NCBI RefSeq assembly: GCF_030816725.1
Contig: NZ_JAUSYG010000001.1
Span: 1,364,001-1,428,000, forward strand
Direction: 5' to 3'
Source: Pseudarthrobacter defluvii
GTDB lineage: Bacteria; Actinomycetota; Actinomycetes; Actinomycetales; Micrococcaceae
DNA: 64,000 bases
Shown here: positions 10,083 to 19,593 of the stretch, in pieces
Position numbering within the stretch: position 1 is the first letter of the stretch
Layout: every line of letters begins with the position of its first letter
Translations under genes and position numbers: made by a program
Notes under the pieces: model-generated
What the model was told of the DNA's origin: nothing
The model's database searches: none
Seen by the model: only the letters and a program-made list of their open reading frames with translations

Positions 10083-10808
10083 ATGGAGTTTATGATCAGC
10101 GGACGAAATCTGACAGTTTCAGACCGGTTCCGCGAATACGCCGGGGAAAAGATCGCAAAGATCGAATCGCTGGGCGACAAAATCCAGCGGGTTGATACGA
10201 AGGTCTCCAAGGAGACCAATACCCGGCAAACCGGCGACCAGTTGACCGTCGAGGTGACAGTCCTGGGCCGGGGCCCCGTAATCCGTGCCGAAGCGAGCGC
10301 CGCAGACAAATTTGCCGCCTTTGACCTCGCCTACAACAAACTGCTTGAACGGCTCCGGCGGGCGAAGGACCGCAAAAAGGTCCACCATGGCCGCCACACG
10401 CCCAAGGCTGTCCGTGAAGCAACCGCCTCCCTTGAGCCAGCCAGCCCCCACGAACCGCTGTACCTTGAGGCCAACCGCAGGACCGAAACCGCCCAGGCGC
10501 CGGAAGAGAAATCCCCTTACGATGTCGAGAACGACATCCCGGCCGGAAATTCGCCGGTACTCATCCGGCGGAAAGTGTTTCCTGCTGCCTCCATGACGCT
10601 CGATGACGCCGTAGACAATATGGAACTCGTCGGCCACGACTTCTACCTCTTCGTTGACAAAGCGACCAACACCCCCTCCGTCGTGTACCGCCGCCGCGGC
10701 TGGACCTACGGAGTCATCACGCTCGATCATGAATGCGAGCCGGGGGACACCGCGGTGGAGGAAAAGGTGCTGGCCTACCGTTCCGATGACGCCGCCGCCA
10801 ACGCTTAA
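10083..10808 (+). CDS. hpf: long-form ribosome hibernation promoting factor
   Basis: HPF binds the 30S subunit and drives formation of inactive 100S ribosome dimers in stationary phase. The 241-residue product has an N-terminal HPF/YfiA domain (MEFMISGRNLTVSDRF, about 1-105), a charged linker, and a C-terminal dimerisation domain (VIRRKVFPAASMTLDDAVDN equivalent, with FYLFVDKATNTPSVVYRRR, about 165-235), which defines the long form. ATG 10083 is preceded by GGAGG at 10074-10078. An in-frame ORF extension to 10044 is not supported. It stands just ahead of secA, as in mycobacteria. Confidence 0.95.
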   Translation: MEFMISGRNLTVSDRFREYAGEKIAKIESLGDKIQRVDTKVSKETNTRQTGDQLTVEVTVLGRGPVIRAEASAADKFAAFDLAYNKLLERLRRAKDRKKVHHGRHTPKAVREATASLEPASPHEPLYLEANRRTETAQAPEEKSPYDVENDIPAGNSPVLIRRKVFPAASMTLDDAVDNMELVGHDFYLFVDKATNTPSVVYRRRGWTYGVITLDHECEPGDTAVEEKVLAYRSDDAAANA

Positions 10809-10840
10809 GGTGGAACAAACCACCGCCAGAGAGGACCGAA

Positions 10841-12052
10841 TTGTCAGCAACGCTGAGCCTTGACCAGGCACGGCGGATCGCATTGGCAGCGCAGGGACTC
10901 CATAAAGTACGGCCCACCGGCCCCGTGACAGCACGGGCGGTGGGCCGTACTTTTGCCCGACTGCAGCTCGTCCAGATCGATTCCGTGAACGTCCTGGTGC
11001 GTAGCCATTTCCTGCCCTTTTATTCCCGCCTTGGCAATTACGACCGCGACATCCTCCAACGCATGTCAGCCAGCCATCCGCGCCGGATGCTCGAGTACTG
11101 GGCGCACGAGGCGAGCTATATCCGGCCGGAGCATTACCAGGATCTGCTTCCCTGGCAAAAGCGGTCCTGGGTGGGCGCCTCCCGGCTGGACCCGGTGATC
11201 CGTGATGACGTCGCGGCCCGGATCCTGGCAGTCCTCGCCCGGTCGCGGCCCCTGACTGCCTCAGAACTGACGGCACGGCTGGGCCACGTGGAGGAGAAAC
11301 AGTCCGCCAACTGGGGATGGAACTGGAACGCCGTAAAACGGGTGCTGGAAGACCTCTTCGAAGAAGGCGTGATATCGGCGGCGTCCAGGACCGGGCAATT
11401 CGAGCGCAGGTACACGCTCACTGCGAAGGTCCTGCCGTACCAGGCCGCTGCAGTAGGCGAGGTGGATCCAACTGCTGCACTCGACCGGCTCACCGAGGCG
11501 GCGGCACGGGCACACGGCATCGGCAGCATCCGCTGCTTCGCCGACTACTTCAGGACGCCGGTCAAGGCCACGGCCCTGGCCGTCGAGCACCTGGTGCAGC
11601 AAGGCAGGCTGGAACCCGTCACGGTCGCCGGCTGGGGCCGGGACGTCTTCCGGCACGTGGAAGCGGCACTGCCACGGCGTGCAACCGGGCGGGCCCTGCT
11701 GAGCCCTTTTGATTCCCTGGTCTTCGAGCGCCGGCGCCTTTGGGAACTGTTCGGCTTCCATTACCGGATCGAGATCTACACCCCCGAGCCAAAGCGGCGA
11801 TTCGGCTACTACGTCCTGCCTTTCCTGCTGCGCGACCGGATCGTGGCACGGGTGGACCTGAAAGCGGACCGGATGGGCGGCCGCCTGCTGGTGAGGTCCG
11901 CATTTGCCGAGCCTGACGCGCCGGTGGACACCGCCGTCGAACTCGCTGCCGAGCTGAAGCTCATGGCCCAATGGCTTGGCCTGCCTGACGTGGAGGTGGC
12001 GCAGGCAGGGGACCTGGCCCCCGGGCTTGCGCAGGAGCTGGCGCGTGCGTAA
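10841..12052 (+). CDS. winged-helix DNA-binding protein, HTH_42/YcaQ (AlkX)-like
   Basis: A 403-residue member of the HTH_42 superfamily, which includes DNA glycosylases such as E. coli YcaQ that unhook interstrand crosslinks. The N-terminus has LQLVQIDSVNVL (Q45-I-D47), matching the QxD motif of the YcaQ-like clade rather than the QxQ of antibiotic-resistance glycosylases. Further conserved stretches are EYWAHEASYI and LSPFDSLVFERRR. The TTG 10841 start has GAGAGGA 6 bases upstream. Glycosylase activity is inferred from the family only. Confidence 0.85.
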   Translation: MSATLSLDQARRIALAAQGLHKVRPTGPVTARAVGRTFARLQLVQIDSVNVLVRSHFLPFYSRLGNYDRDILQRMSASHPRRMLEYWAHEASYIRPEHYQDLLPWQKRSWVGASRLDPVIRDDVAARILAVLARSRPLTASELTARLGHVEEKQSANWGWNWNAVKRVLEDLFEEGVISAASRTGQFERRYTLTAKVLPYQAAAVGEVDPTAALDRLTEAAARAHGIGSIRCFADYFRTPVKATALAVEHLVQQGRLEPVTVAGWGRDVFRHVEAALPRRATGRALLSPFDSLVFERRRLWELFGFHYRIEIYTPEPKRRFGYYVLPFLLRDRIVARVDLKADRMGGRLLVRSAFAEPDAPVDTAVELAAELKLMAQWLGLPDVEVAQAGDLAPGLAQELARA

Positions 12053-12151
12053 GGAGTATCCGCTCTGAGGGAAAAGGGGCACCGGGCGCGTGTGTCTCCC
12101 GTAGACTGAACACGCCAGAATTCGGCGGCATCAGACTGGGAGCATCTTCAC

Positions 12152-14893
12152 GTGGCATCACTTATCGAAAAAATTCTCCGCACGGGTGACAAAAGAACAC
12201 TCCGGCAGCTGCGGAACTATGCCGACTCCATCAACGCCCTCGAAGACTCATTCAAGACCTTCACCGACGCCGAGCTGCGTGAGGAGACTGACCGTCTCCG
12301 CGAACGCCACCAGGACGGTGAAAAACTCGACGACCTGCTTCCGGAGGCCTTTGCCGCGGTGCGGGAAGCGTCCTCCCGCACCCTGGGGATGCGCCACTTC
12401 GATGTCCAGCTGATGGGCGGCGCTGCCCTGCACCTGGGCAACATCGCTGAAATGAAGACCGGTGAAGGCAAGACCCTGGTGGCGACCGCTCCCGCCTACC
12501 TGAACGCCCTCACCGGCAAGGGCGTGCACGTGGTCACCGTTAACGACTACCTCGCCGAATACCAGTCCGAGCTCATGGGCCGCGTTTACCGTTTCCTCGG
12601 GCTCACCAGCGGTGTCATCCTCGCCAACCAGGACCCGGCCGTACGCCGGCAGCAGTACGCCGCAGACATCACCTACGGAACCAATAACGAGTTCGGGTTC
12701 GACTACCTGCGCGACAACATGGCCTGGGACCGGAACGAACTGGTCCAGCGCGGCCATAACTTCGCCATCGTTGACGAAGTTGACTCCATCCTTATCGACG
12801 AGGCCCGCACGCCGCTGATCATCTCCGGCCCCGCCCAGGGGGATACCAACCGCTGGTACAGCGAATTCGCCAAAGTCGTGCTCCGGCTCCAGCCCGAGAA
12901 GGACTACGAAGTCGATGAAAAGAAACGCACCGTGGGCGTCCTGGAGAGCGGCATTGAAAAGGTAGAGGACTACCTCGGCATCACCAACCTCTACGAATCC
13001 GCAAACACCCCTCTCATCGGCTTCCTGAACAACGCCATCAAGGCCAAGGAACTGTTCAAGCGGGACAAGGACTACGTCATCCTGGATGGCGAAGTGCTGA
13101 TTGTCGACGAGCACACCGGCCGCATCCTCGCCGGACGCCGCTACAACGAAGGCATGCACCAGGCGATCGAGGCCAAGGAAGGCGTCGAGATCAAAGCGGA
13201 AAATCAGACCCTGGCCACCGTGACGCTGCAGAACTACTTCCGCATGTACGGCAAGCTTTCCGGCATGACGGGTACCGCCGAAACTGAGGCGGCAGAGTTC
13301 ATGAGCACCTACAAGCTGGGCGTTGTGGCCATCCCCACCAACCGGGACATGCAGCGGATCGACCAGTCTGACCTCGTGTTCAAGAATGAAGTAGTGAAGT
13401 TCGACGCCGTCGTTCGCGACATCGCCGAACGGCATGAAAAAGGCCAGCCCGTCCTCGTTGGCACCACCAGCGTGGAGAAGAGCGAGTACCTGTCGAAGCT
13501 GCTCGCCAAGGAAGGCGTCCGCCATGAGGTCCTGAACGCCAAGAACCATGCCCGCGAAGCTGCCATCATTGCCCAGGCGGGCCGGAAGGGTGCCGTCACC
13601 GTGGCCACCAACATGGCCGGCCGCGGCACTGACATCATGCTGGGCGGCAACGCCGAATTCACTGCCGTCGCGGAGCTCGCCAAACGCGGGCTGGATCCGG
13701 AGGAGAATTCCGAAGAGTACGAGGCCGCGTGGCCTGCTGCCCTCGAAGCAGCCAAGCAGTCCGTGAAGGATGAACACGAGGAGGTCCTGGACCTCGGAGG
13801 GCTCTACGTCCTGGGCACCGAACGCCACGAGTCGCGCCGCATCGACAACCAGCTCCGCGGCCGCTCCGGCCGCCAGGGCGACCCCGGTGAATCACGGTTC
13901 TACCTGTCGCTGACCGATGACCTGATGCGGCTCTTCAACTCCGGAGCCGCAGAACGGCTGATGAACAGTTCCGTCCCGGACGACGTGGCGCTGGAATCGA
14001 AGCTCGTTTCGCGGGCCATCGCTTCGGCCCAGGGACAGGTGGAAGGCCGCAACGCCGAGCAGCGCAAGAATGTGCTTAAGTACGATGACGTTCTTAACCG
14101 CCAGCGTGAGGCCATCTACAGTGACCGCCGGCGCATCCTTGAAGGCGACGACCTGCACGAGAAGGTGCAGTTCTTCGTGGAGGACACCATCACGGCACTG
14201 ATCGATGCAGCAACGGCAGAAGGCAACGGCGACGACTGGGACTTCCACCAGCTGTGGACGAACCTCAAGACGCTCTACCCGGTCAGCGTTACTGCTGAAG
14301 ACATCATCGAAGAGGCCGGCGGCAAGTCCAGGCTCACCGTGGAAATGCTGAAGGAGGAAATCCTCTCCGACGCCCGCCTGGTGTACCAGGCCCGCGAGGA
14401 GGCAATAGGTTCCGAAAGCATGCGCGAGCTTGAGCGCCGGGTGGTGCTTTCCGTCATTGGCCGCAAGTGGCAGGAACACCTCTACGAGATGGACTACCTC
14501 AAGGAGGGCATCGGCCTGCGGGCCATGGCGCAGCGCGATCCGCTGGTGGAGTACCAGCGCGAAGGTTTCGCCATGTTCCAAAGCATGATGGAAGCCATCC
14601 GGGAGGAAAGTGTCGGGTTCCTCTTCAACCTCGAGGTGGAAGTAACACCTGCCCAGGACATCGTTGTGCAGGACGCTGCCGGCGGGCACACGGAACACGT
14701 GGACCCACAGGTTCGCGCCGCCGGCCTGGAAGCTCCCGAGAAGCCTGCGCAGCTGCAGTACACCGCTCCCAGCGAGGGCGGCGGAACCCAGACCCGGGTG
14801 GAAACCCGGACCGGGGGAGGACGCTCCGGAAACCCGGCCAAGGCTGCAGCCCAGGATGCCGCCAAACGGCCCGGGAAGAAGAAAAAGCGATAG
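12152..14893 (+). CDS. secA: SecA preprotein translocase ATPase
   Basis: SecA is the motor ATPase that drives export through SecYEG. The 913-residue product contains Walker A MKTGEGKT (101-108), the DEVD box (209-212) and LIDEARTPL, the preprotein cross-linking region, the second nucleotide-binding fold ([14 protein letters not shown]), and the helical wing and scaffold domains. The C-terminus is Gly/Ala/Lys-rich, ends PGKKKKR, and lacks the CxCxxxxxxC zinc motif, as is usual for the housekeeping actinobacterial SecA1. The start is GTG 12152, with a weak GGGAG site. A strong hairpin lies 20 bases after the stop. Confidence 0.98.
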   Translation: MASLIEKILRTGDKRTLRQLRNYADSINALEDSFKTFTDAELREETDRLRERHQDGEKLDDLLPEAFAAVREASSRTLGMRHFDVQLMGGAALHLGNIAEMKTGEGKTLVATAPAYLNALTGKGVHVVTVNDYLAEYQSELMGRVYRFLGLTSGVILANQDPAVRRQQYAADITYGTNNEFGFDYLRDNMAWDRNELVQRGHNFAIVDEVDSILIDEARTPLIISGPAQGDTNRWYSEFAKVVLRLQPEKDYEVDEKKRTVGVLESGIEKVEDYLGITNLYESANTPLIGFLNNAIKAKELFKRDKDYVILDGEVLIVDEHTGRILAGRRYNEGMHQAIEAKEGVEIKAENQTLATVTLQNYFRMYGKLSGMTGTAETEAAEFMSTYKLGVVAIPTNRDMQRIDQSDLVFKNEVVKFDAVVRDIAERHEKGQPVLVGTTSVEKSEYLSKLLAKEGVRHEVLNAKNHAREAAIIAQAGRKGAVTVATNMAGRGTDIMLGGNAEFTAVAELAKRGLDPEENSEEYEAAWPAALEAAKQSVKDEHEEVLDLGGLYVLGTERHESRRIDNQLRGRSGRQGDPGESRFYLSLTDDLMRLFNSGAAERLMNSSVPDDVALESKLVSRAIASAQGQVEGRNAEQRKNVLKYDDVLNRQREAIYSDRRRILEGDDLHEKVQFFVEDTITALIDAATAEGNGDDWDFHQLWTNLKTLYPVSVTAEDIIEEAGGKSRLTVEMLKEEILSDARLVYQAREEAIGSESMRELERRVVLSVIGRKWQEHLYEMDYLKEGIGLRAMAQRDPLVEYQREGFAMFQSMMEAIREESVGFLFNLEVEVTPAQDIVVQDAAGGHTEHVDPQVRAAGLEAPEKPAQLQYTAPSEGGGTQTRVETRTGGGRSGNPAKAAAQDAAKRPGKKKKR

Positions 14894-14912
14894 CAACACC
14901 GCCAGAGGTATT

Positions 14913-14964
14913 GGCGGCAGCAACCAGGGCAGGGATGCAAATCCCTGCCCTGGTTGCTGCCGCC
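14913..14964. terminator. bidirectional terminator between secA and Rv3235-like gene
   Basis: A perfect 23-base inverted repeat (14913-14935 and 14942-14964) with a 6-base loop (TGCAAA). It lies between the convergent secA and Rv3235-family genes and is followed by a T-rich stretch (TTGTTGT) on the plus strand. The symmetry suits both transcripts. Confidence 0.85.
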
Positions 14965-14999
14965 TTGTTGTATCTCCGCCACACCCGTTCTTCCGGACG

Positions 15000-15512
15000 T
15001 CAGCCGATGACCAGTTCGACGATCCGCCATACCTGTTTGCTCCGTTCGATCCGGACAGCAACAGCACGGGCGCGCACGTCATCCACCACCACAGCACTGG
15101 CCTCATAGATCCCGTCGGCCACCTCGCACAAGCGTACCGAGCGGACAATCGAATTCCGGTGGAGCCGGGCCAGCGCCGGATTGCCGGTCCTGGTTAGTTC
15201 GCGCCTAATCAGTGCTGCGCGGTGCTGCAGCGATGCAAGGCACTGCGGATCAAGGCGACGGGCCAGCTGGTGGACGGGGCGGACTCCGGCCAGGACCTCC
15301 ATGGACGCCTGAATCGTACCCCGCGTGATCGCCCTGACTTCCGCCGCCTCACTGACGGCCTGAAGGGATGGCTTCGCCCCGGGCGGCCGGAGCGGCGGCG
15401 CCGGTAATGGACCTGGCACCGGTGCAGGACGGGTCCCTGCAATGCCCCTACCGCCGTTTGCCGTGCCGGTGGCCAGCCCCTGGACGGCCCGGACGGGTGT
15501 CGCTGCAGTCAT
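15000..15512 (-). CDS. Rv3235-family protein
   Basis: A 170-residue protein of the Rv3235 family, which has no known biochemical role. The N-terminal 50 residues are Pro/Ala-rich; the C-terminal part (VRAITRGTIQASMEVLAGVR to VRIERSKQVWRIVELVIG) is the conserved domain, a small alpha/beta unit with an NTF2-like look. It faces secA tail to tail and is followed upstream by the LysM membrane protein, with 99 bases between them, probably as one transcript. Placement close to secA and the Mtr locus parallels mycobacteria. Confidence 0.75.
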   Translation of the reverse strand: MTAATPVRAVQGLATGTANGGRGIAGTRPAPVPGPLPAPPLRPPGAKPSLQAVSEAAEVRAITRGTIQASMEVLAGVRPVHQLARRLDPQCLASLQHRAALIRRELTRTGNPALARLHRNSIVRSVRLCEVADGIYEASAVVVDDVRARAVAVRIERSKQVWRIVELVIG

Positions 15513-15611
15513 GGTGTTCCCCTAGCTTTAGATCGTCTGGTGGGTTGCGTGATCGGCCGGGCCATTCGAGCTGGCCGGTTGGAATTCGTTGTTGCCCTGC
15601 AGGGGGCGTGC

Positions 15612-16484
15612 CTACGACGCCGCAGGCGCCTGCAGGATTTGTCCGGGAAGCAGGACGTCGGGGCTTTCGCCGATTAGTCGGCGGTTCGCCGCGTACCAAC
15701 GCGGCCATTCAAGGGCTATGTCTACGTCCGATGCCTCGGGTCCCAGGTGGGTTGCCACGATGTCCCATAAGGTGTCGCCGGCCAGCACAGTCACTGCAGT
15801 TGCGTCCCCACCCGTGGCCGCGGCGGAGCTGCTTCTCGTCTCCGGTCCGGCCAGCAAGCCGGGTTCCACCACTGGGGGAGCGGGCTGCCATCCCGGGTTT
15901 AACGTGGCCTCGGAGAGCTGGCTGCGTGAGTTTTGCGCCATGACGGGGCCCTCCTGGTTGGCTGACGCATCGTCGCCCGTGCCCGATGGCGTCGGGACCC
16001 ACGCGCCCGAAGCGCCCACGCCCTCGCTGGTCCCGGCGACACTGTTGCTGGCCGCAGGGTCCGATGGTGCCGACGACGAATATGCCGGTGTTGGTGTCCA
16101 TTCAGGTCCGGGCGTGGCAGGCGCAGCGTTTGCAGCGGCGCCGGCCACCAGCTGCAGCGAGAATGCCGCCACCACCGCCCGCTGCATGAATCGGGGAGAC
16201 AGCCTGCGGGCGGCGGCTGCAGCCCGGCGTCGTCCCAGACGGTCCAGGAGAACCGACGCACCCGCGGTGAGGATCGAAAAGACCCACCACAGCAGAAGGC
16301 CCATGCCGGTCGCCGCTGCGGCCGCACCCAGGAGCACACCCACGGGTGCGTCCTGGTGACGGGCTGCCGAGTCCTGCCATTGCCCTAGCAGGCCAACACC
16401 GAGGAAGCAGAGCAATACGCCAGACACCAGAAGCGCCAGCACCATGAAGGTGTCGGACCACCCTGCCTCTTCGGAGCGTGCCAT
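15612..16484 (-). CDS. LysM-domain membrane protein
   Basis: A 290-residue protein with two or three hydrophobic N-terminal segments (about 13-33, 47-75 and 105-120), a long Ser/Pro/Ala-rich extracellular linker, and a C-terminal LysM domain (about 229-286: VTVLAGDTLWDIVATHLG to VLLPGQILQAP). LysM modules bind peptidoglycan glycan chains, so the protein probably links the membrane to the wall. AAAGGAG lies 6 bases before the ATG 16484 start. It is likely co-transcribed with the Rv3235-family gene, and the pair faces the Tad-type cpaB/cpaE genes, so a joint envelope function is possible but unproven. Confidence 0.85.
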   Translation of the reverse strand: MARSEEAGWSDTFMVLALLVSGVLLCFLGVGLLGQWQDSAARHQDAPVGVLLGAAAAATGMGLLLWWVFSILTAGASVLLDRLGRRRAAAAARRLSPRFMQRAVVAAFSLQLVAGAAANAAPATPGPEWTPTPAYSSSAPSDPAASNSVAGTSEGVGASGAWVPTPSGTGDDASANQEGPVMAQNSRSQLSEATLNPGWQPAPPVVEPGLLAGPETRSSSAAATGGDATAVTVLAGDTLWDIVATHLGPEASDVDIALEWPRWYAANRRLIGESPDVLLPGQILQAPAAS

Positions 16485-16587
16485 TACTTCTCCTTTAATG
16501 TTGTTTGATGCTGTTTGTTGTCACTTGATCAAGTCTGGTGGCGGTACAGCATGTTTGTCCATATGTTGGAAAGAAAAAGATGGGACG

Positions 16588-16616
16588 TTGACGGGCCCGC
16601 CGACGCACCCTACGCT
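16588..16616 (+). promoter_or_regulatory. promoter of a probably leaderless gene
   Basis: TTGACG (16588-16593) and TACGCT (16611-16616) are separated by exactly 17 bases. The ATG at 16623 begins 7 bases after the -10 box, so transcription should start at or next to the start codon. Leaderless transcripts are common in Actinobacteria. Confidence 0.7.
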
Positions 16617-16622
16617 GGCGGG

Positions 16623-17186
16623 ATGCGCTGGGATGCTCTTTTCAATGACATGGAAAGCCAGTTCGCCGAGGCCGACCGGCTGGCGCTTGACAGCGAGATC
16701 AATGAGCGGACGCGGGCCGAGTTGGTCGGCCTCCCGCTCGAGCACCGGCTGCGTGCGGCGGTCGGCTACCGGATCGGTGTCCACCTGTTGTGCGGAGAAT
16801 CAGCGCATGGGGAACTCAGGCATGCAGGAGCTGACGCGCTGGTCCTCGATGAAGACCAGCACCAGGTGCTCATCCCCTATGCGGCCGCGGCGCGTTATGT
16901 CGGCCTGGGCAGGCATGCGCTGCCGGAGAACTCACCGGTCCGCCGGTCAATTGGACTTGCCCATTCCCTGCGTGGCCTCGCCCGCGACCGCACGGAGCTA
17001 TCGGTGACTCTCGGCGGAGGAGCGGCTGCAGTGCGGCTGTCCGGCGTCATCGACCGTGTCGGCAGGGACTACATAGACCTGGCCTCGGTCAGCCCCGGAG
17101 AGGCGAGGCGTAGCCAAAGCGTCAGCCAGGTCTCGGCCATCCCTTTCACTGCCCTGGCGATGATCAGGTCGCATAAGCCCGGCTGA
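16623..17186 (+). CDS. conserved hypothetical protein (187 aa)
   Basis: A 187-residue cytoplasmic protein starting MRWDALFNDMESQ. The first 60 residues are helical and acidic (AEADRLALDSEINERTRAEL). The rest looks like two small beta-rich domains (VLDEDQHQVLIPYAAAARYV and VTLGGGAAAVRLSGVIDRVG), similar in feel to Sm/Hfq-like or PRC-barrel folds, but I cannot assign a family. I chose ATG 16623 because it sits directly under a -35/-10 promoter; the in-frame extension upstream to 16515 would run through that promoter. Confidence 0.75.
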   Translation: MRWDALFNDMESQFAEADRLALDSEINERTRAELVGLPLEHRLRAAVGYRIGVHLLCGESAHGELRHAGADALVLDEDQHQVLIPYAAAARYVGLGRHALPENSPVRRSIGLAHSLRGLARDRTELSVTLGGGAAAVRLSGVIDRVGRDYIDLASVSPGEARRSQSVSQVSAIPFTALAMIRSHKPG

Positions 17187-17227
17187 TTCAGTCTTCGGCC
17201 TCGTGGCGGCATACCCGGGAGAGTGCC

Positions 17228-17443
17228 TCACACAGACTTGGAGCGGGACTCCTGGATCATGCGGCTGGCCTCGGCGTAGCGTTCCTCGATGTACTGCTCC
17301 AGCATCTTCTCTTCCACCCGCCATTGCCCGCGGCCGCCCACCTGGATGGCCTTCAGCTCGCCGCTGCGGACCAAAGCGTACGCGGCAGGGGAGTTAATCT
17401 GGAGCTGCTCTGCGACATCCGCAAGCGTGAGGAACCGTGGCAT
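17228..17443 (-). CDS. excisionase/MerR-type helix-turn-helix protein
   Basis: A 71-residue protein with a single HTH_17-type domain: LTLADVAEQLQINSPAAYAL, then an RSGELKAIQVGGRGQWRV wing and a short basic/acidic helix at the end. This fold is used by small regulators such as BldC and by phage excisionases. No integrase or attachment site is nearby, so a transcriptional regulator is more likely. It is divergent from the cpaB-like gene and shares a 152-base intergenic region holding a DnaA box. Regulation of the Tad genes is a guess from position. Confidence 0.82.
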   Translation of the reverse strand: MPRFLTLADVAEQLQINSPAAYALVRSGELKAIQVGGRGQWRVEEKMLEQYIEERYAEASRMIQESRSKSV

Positions 17444-17481
17444 GCAACCATTTTGCCATCAAGTGGCGCCTAGTGTGGCTG

Positions 17482-17490
17482 TTATCCACA
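17482..17490 (+). promoter_or_regulatory. perfect DnaA box
   Basis: TTATCCACA at 17482-17490 matches the consensus DnaA-binding 9-mer exactly. It lies between the divergent HTH gene (start 17443) and the cpaB-like gene (start 17596). It is a single site, so an origin is unlikely; a DnaA-responsive regulatory site is possible. Confidence 0.55.
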
Positions 17491-17595
17491 GTTTGGCGGC
17501 ATTTACATAATTGACTTTTGTTCCCGTGGCCTTGCAGTAACAATGAGGAGTCCGGCCAGAGCGGGCAGGTCCGGTGTACCTAGGGGGAGAACGGT

Positions 17596-18237
17596 ATGGT
17601 TCCTGAGTCAAGTGCCACAGCAGCGCGGCTGAAGCGCCCCTCGTGGAAGGACCCGCGGCTATTGGTGGGCGTTCTCCTGGTCCTGGTGTCCGTTGCGGGC
17701 GTCATCTTCCTTGTTGGCAGTGCCGACCGCACCACCGAGGTCTATGCAGCACGGGACGGCATTGCTGTCGGTGAGCGGCTGACGCCGGAGAACGTGGTCC
17801 GTGCAAAGGTCCGGCTGGGCGAAACGGAACAGCACTACATCACGGTAGAGGCCGGTTTGCCCCAGGATGTGGTCGCCATGCAGAGAATTGCCAAGGACCA
17901 GCTTGTTCCCAGGGCAAGCCTTGGTGCGGTGGACCAGTTGAACCGGAAGCCCGTTGCCCTCAGCATCGGGCAGACTCTGCCGTCGCAGGCAGTCGCCGGC
18001 GCCCGCGTGGACGTCTGGGTGGCCCAGCCGGACGCGAAGAATGGATACAGCGAGCCGAAGCTCATCCTGCCCGGAGCTGAAATCGCAGAGGTCACCACAG
18101 GGTCCACGGCCCTCGGATCATCGAAAACCACAGTCCTGATGGTCCTGGTCGAGGACAAGCAAATGCCTGCCTTGCTTGGCGCACAGGCAAACGAGGCGAA
18201 GATCTCCGTGGTGTGGAATCCGGGCGGGGCCCGATGA
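17596..18237 (+). CDS. SAF-domain protein, CpaB/RcpC-like Tad pilus component
   Basis: A 213-residue protein with one N-terminal membrane helix (LLVGVLLVLVSVAGVIFLVG, about 22-42), followed by a SAF domain (VYAARDGIAVGERLTPENVV) and a C-terminal beta region. CpaB/RcpC proteins sit in the envelope and stabilise the secretin or pilus channel in Tad systems; in Gram-positives the role is less clear. GGGGGAGAA lies just before ATG 17596. The stop overlaps the start of the CpaE-like gene (ATGA), which supports the Tad assignment. Confidence 0.82.
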   Translation: MVPESSATAARLKRPSWKDPRLLVGVLLVLVSVAGVIFLVGSADRTTEVYAARDGIAVGERLTPENVVRAKVRLGETEQHYITVEAGLPQDVVAMQRIAKDQLVPRASLGAVDQLNRKPVALSIGQTLPSQAVAGARVDVWVAQPDAKNGYSEPKLILPGAEIAEVTTGSTALGSSKTTVLMVLVEDKQMPALLGAQANEAKISVVWNPGGAR

Positions 18238-19538
18238 ACATCCCCGTCGTCACTGTCGGCCAAAGCCGTGAAGACCTGGTGGGCGGTCTCGAAAGACTGC
18301 ACGGTCCGGTCACCGTGGTGCGGCGGTGCGCTGAACTTCCCGAACTGCTGGCGGCCTGTCAGAGCGGGCTTGCACGGGCCGCAGTGGTGGCCGATGGCTG
18401 TGAGGGGTTGACGGCTTCCCTGGTGGACCGCCTCGGAGCGGTGGGGGTTGCGATCATCGCACTGACCGACAATGCAGAGGAGGCAGCGAGGCTCCGCAAA
18501 ATCGGCGTTGCCTCTGCGTTGACCGGCGTTGCCTCTGCGGAGCTTTCCGACAGAATTGCCGACGCTGTCGCCCAGCTTACCGGCGCGGTGCGTCCGCCCA
18601 GCCTCAGCGCGGCAGCTGATACCGGAGCTGCGCTCGCCACAGATCCAGCCGAGCCGGAGCCGGAGGCGGAAGGGCATGGGGCTGGGAGGCTCATCGCCGT
18701 CTGGGGTCCAGCGGGGTCACCCGGAAGGACCACGGTGGCGGTGAACATCGCCGGGGAGATGGCGGCCGACGGTCTGGATGTCCTCCTGGTCGACGCCGAC
18801 ACGTACGGCGCGAGCGTGGCGGCGGTGCTGGGTCTCCTCGATGAGTCGGCGGGGCTTGCGCAGGCGTGCCGGCTCGCGGACCAGGGGCAGCTGGATGTGG
18901 ATGCACTGCGGAAAGTAGCAGCCACCGTCTCTACAGCATCCGGACAATTCCGGGTGCTGACGGGCATTACCCGGGCCGACCGATGGACAGAACTCCGTGC
19001 CACCGCCCTGGCGCTGGTCCTTGAGCGGGCCCGGCAAATGGCCGACGTCGTTGTGGTCGACACCGGCTTTTGCCTGGAAGCCGATGAGGAAATCAGCTTC
19101 GACACCATCGCGCCGCGACGGAACGCTGCCACACTGCGTCCCCTGGAATTGGCGGACACCGTCTATGCCATCGGGGCTGCCGATCCCGTGGGCGTGCCCC
19201 GGATGGTGCGTGCGCTCGCAGAGCTCGGGGGTGCGGTTCCCCAGGCATCACCTACTGTCGTGATGAACAAAGTCCGGTCCTCGTCGGTGGGGAGGGACCC
19301 CGAGCGCCAGCTGCGCGAGGCATGGGAACGGTATGGCCCGGCGTGGGAACTCAAGGCGTTCCTGCCCCACGATCCTGGAGCGGCCGATTCTGCGCTCCTG
19401 TCTGGAGCCCTCCTGCTGGAGGCTGCGCCTGAGTCGGCATTGCGGCGGTCGGTCCGCCAACTGGTTTGTGCACCCGCCCAGCAAAAGCGGAAATCATCTG
19501 TATTTTCTTCCACTCCACGGCGGAGGGCGAAGGACTAG
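18234..19538 (+). CDS. CpaE-like P-loop ATPase (Tad pilus localisation)
   Basis: A 434-residue protein with an N-terminal receiver-like domain without an obvious phospho-Asp (about 1-115), a Pro/Glu-rich linker, and a ParA/MinD-type ATPase domain. The P-loop GPAGSPGRTT (158-167) has Arg where the catalytic Lys is normally found and lacks the KGG signature. VLLVDADTYG is the Walker A' region and DVVVVDTG is Walker B-like. Many CpaE proteins have similarly degenerate P-loops. CpaE positions the Tad pilus machine at the pole in Caulobacter. It is coupled to the cpaB-like gene by ATGA; the remaining tad genes lie 35 kb away. Confidence 0.82.
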   Translation: MNIPVVTVGQSREDLVGGLERLHGPVTVVRRCAELPELLAACQSGLARAAVVADGCEGLTASLVDRLGAVGVAIIALTDNAEEAARLRKIGVASALTGVASAELSDRIADAVAQLTGAVRPPSLSAAADTGAALATDPAEPEPEAEGHGAGRLIAVWGPAGSPGRTTVAVNIAGEMAADGLDVLLVDADTYGASVAAVLGLLDESAGLAQACRLADQGQLDVDALRKVAATVSTASGQFRVLTGITRADRWTELRATALALVLERARQMADVVVVDTGFCLEADEEISFDTIAPRRNAATLRPLELADTVYAIGAADPVGVPRMVRALAELGGAVPQASPTVVMNKVRSSSVGRDPERQLREAWERYGPAWELKAFLPHDPGAADSALLSGALLLEAAPESALRRSVRQLVCAPAQQKRKSSVFSSTPRRRAKD

Positions 19539-19593
19539 GCTCGCCATAAGAGCTGCAAAGGTGCGGCGAATATCTCTGATGGAGGCGTTGTCG

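Noticed and set aside
12248..13828. 526-codon open frame antisense to secA
   Set aside because: Shadow of the secA codons; no domain and no ribosome site.
17228..17443. Excisionase gene marking an integrated element
   Set aside because: The HTH fold fits excisionases, but there is no integrase, attachment-site repeat or tRNA nearby; a small regulator is more likely.
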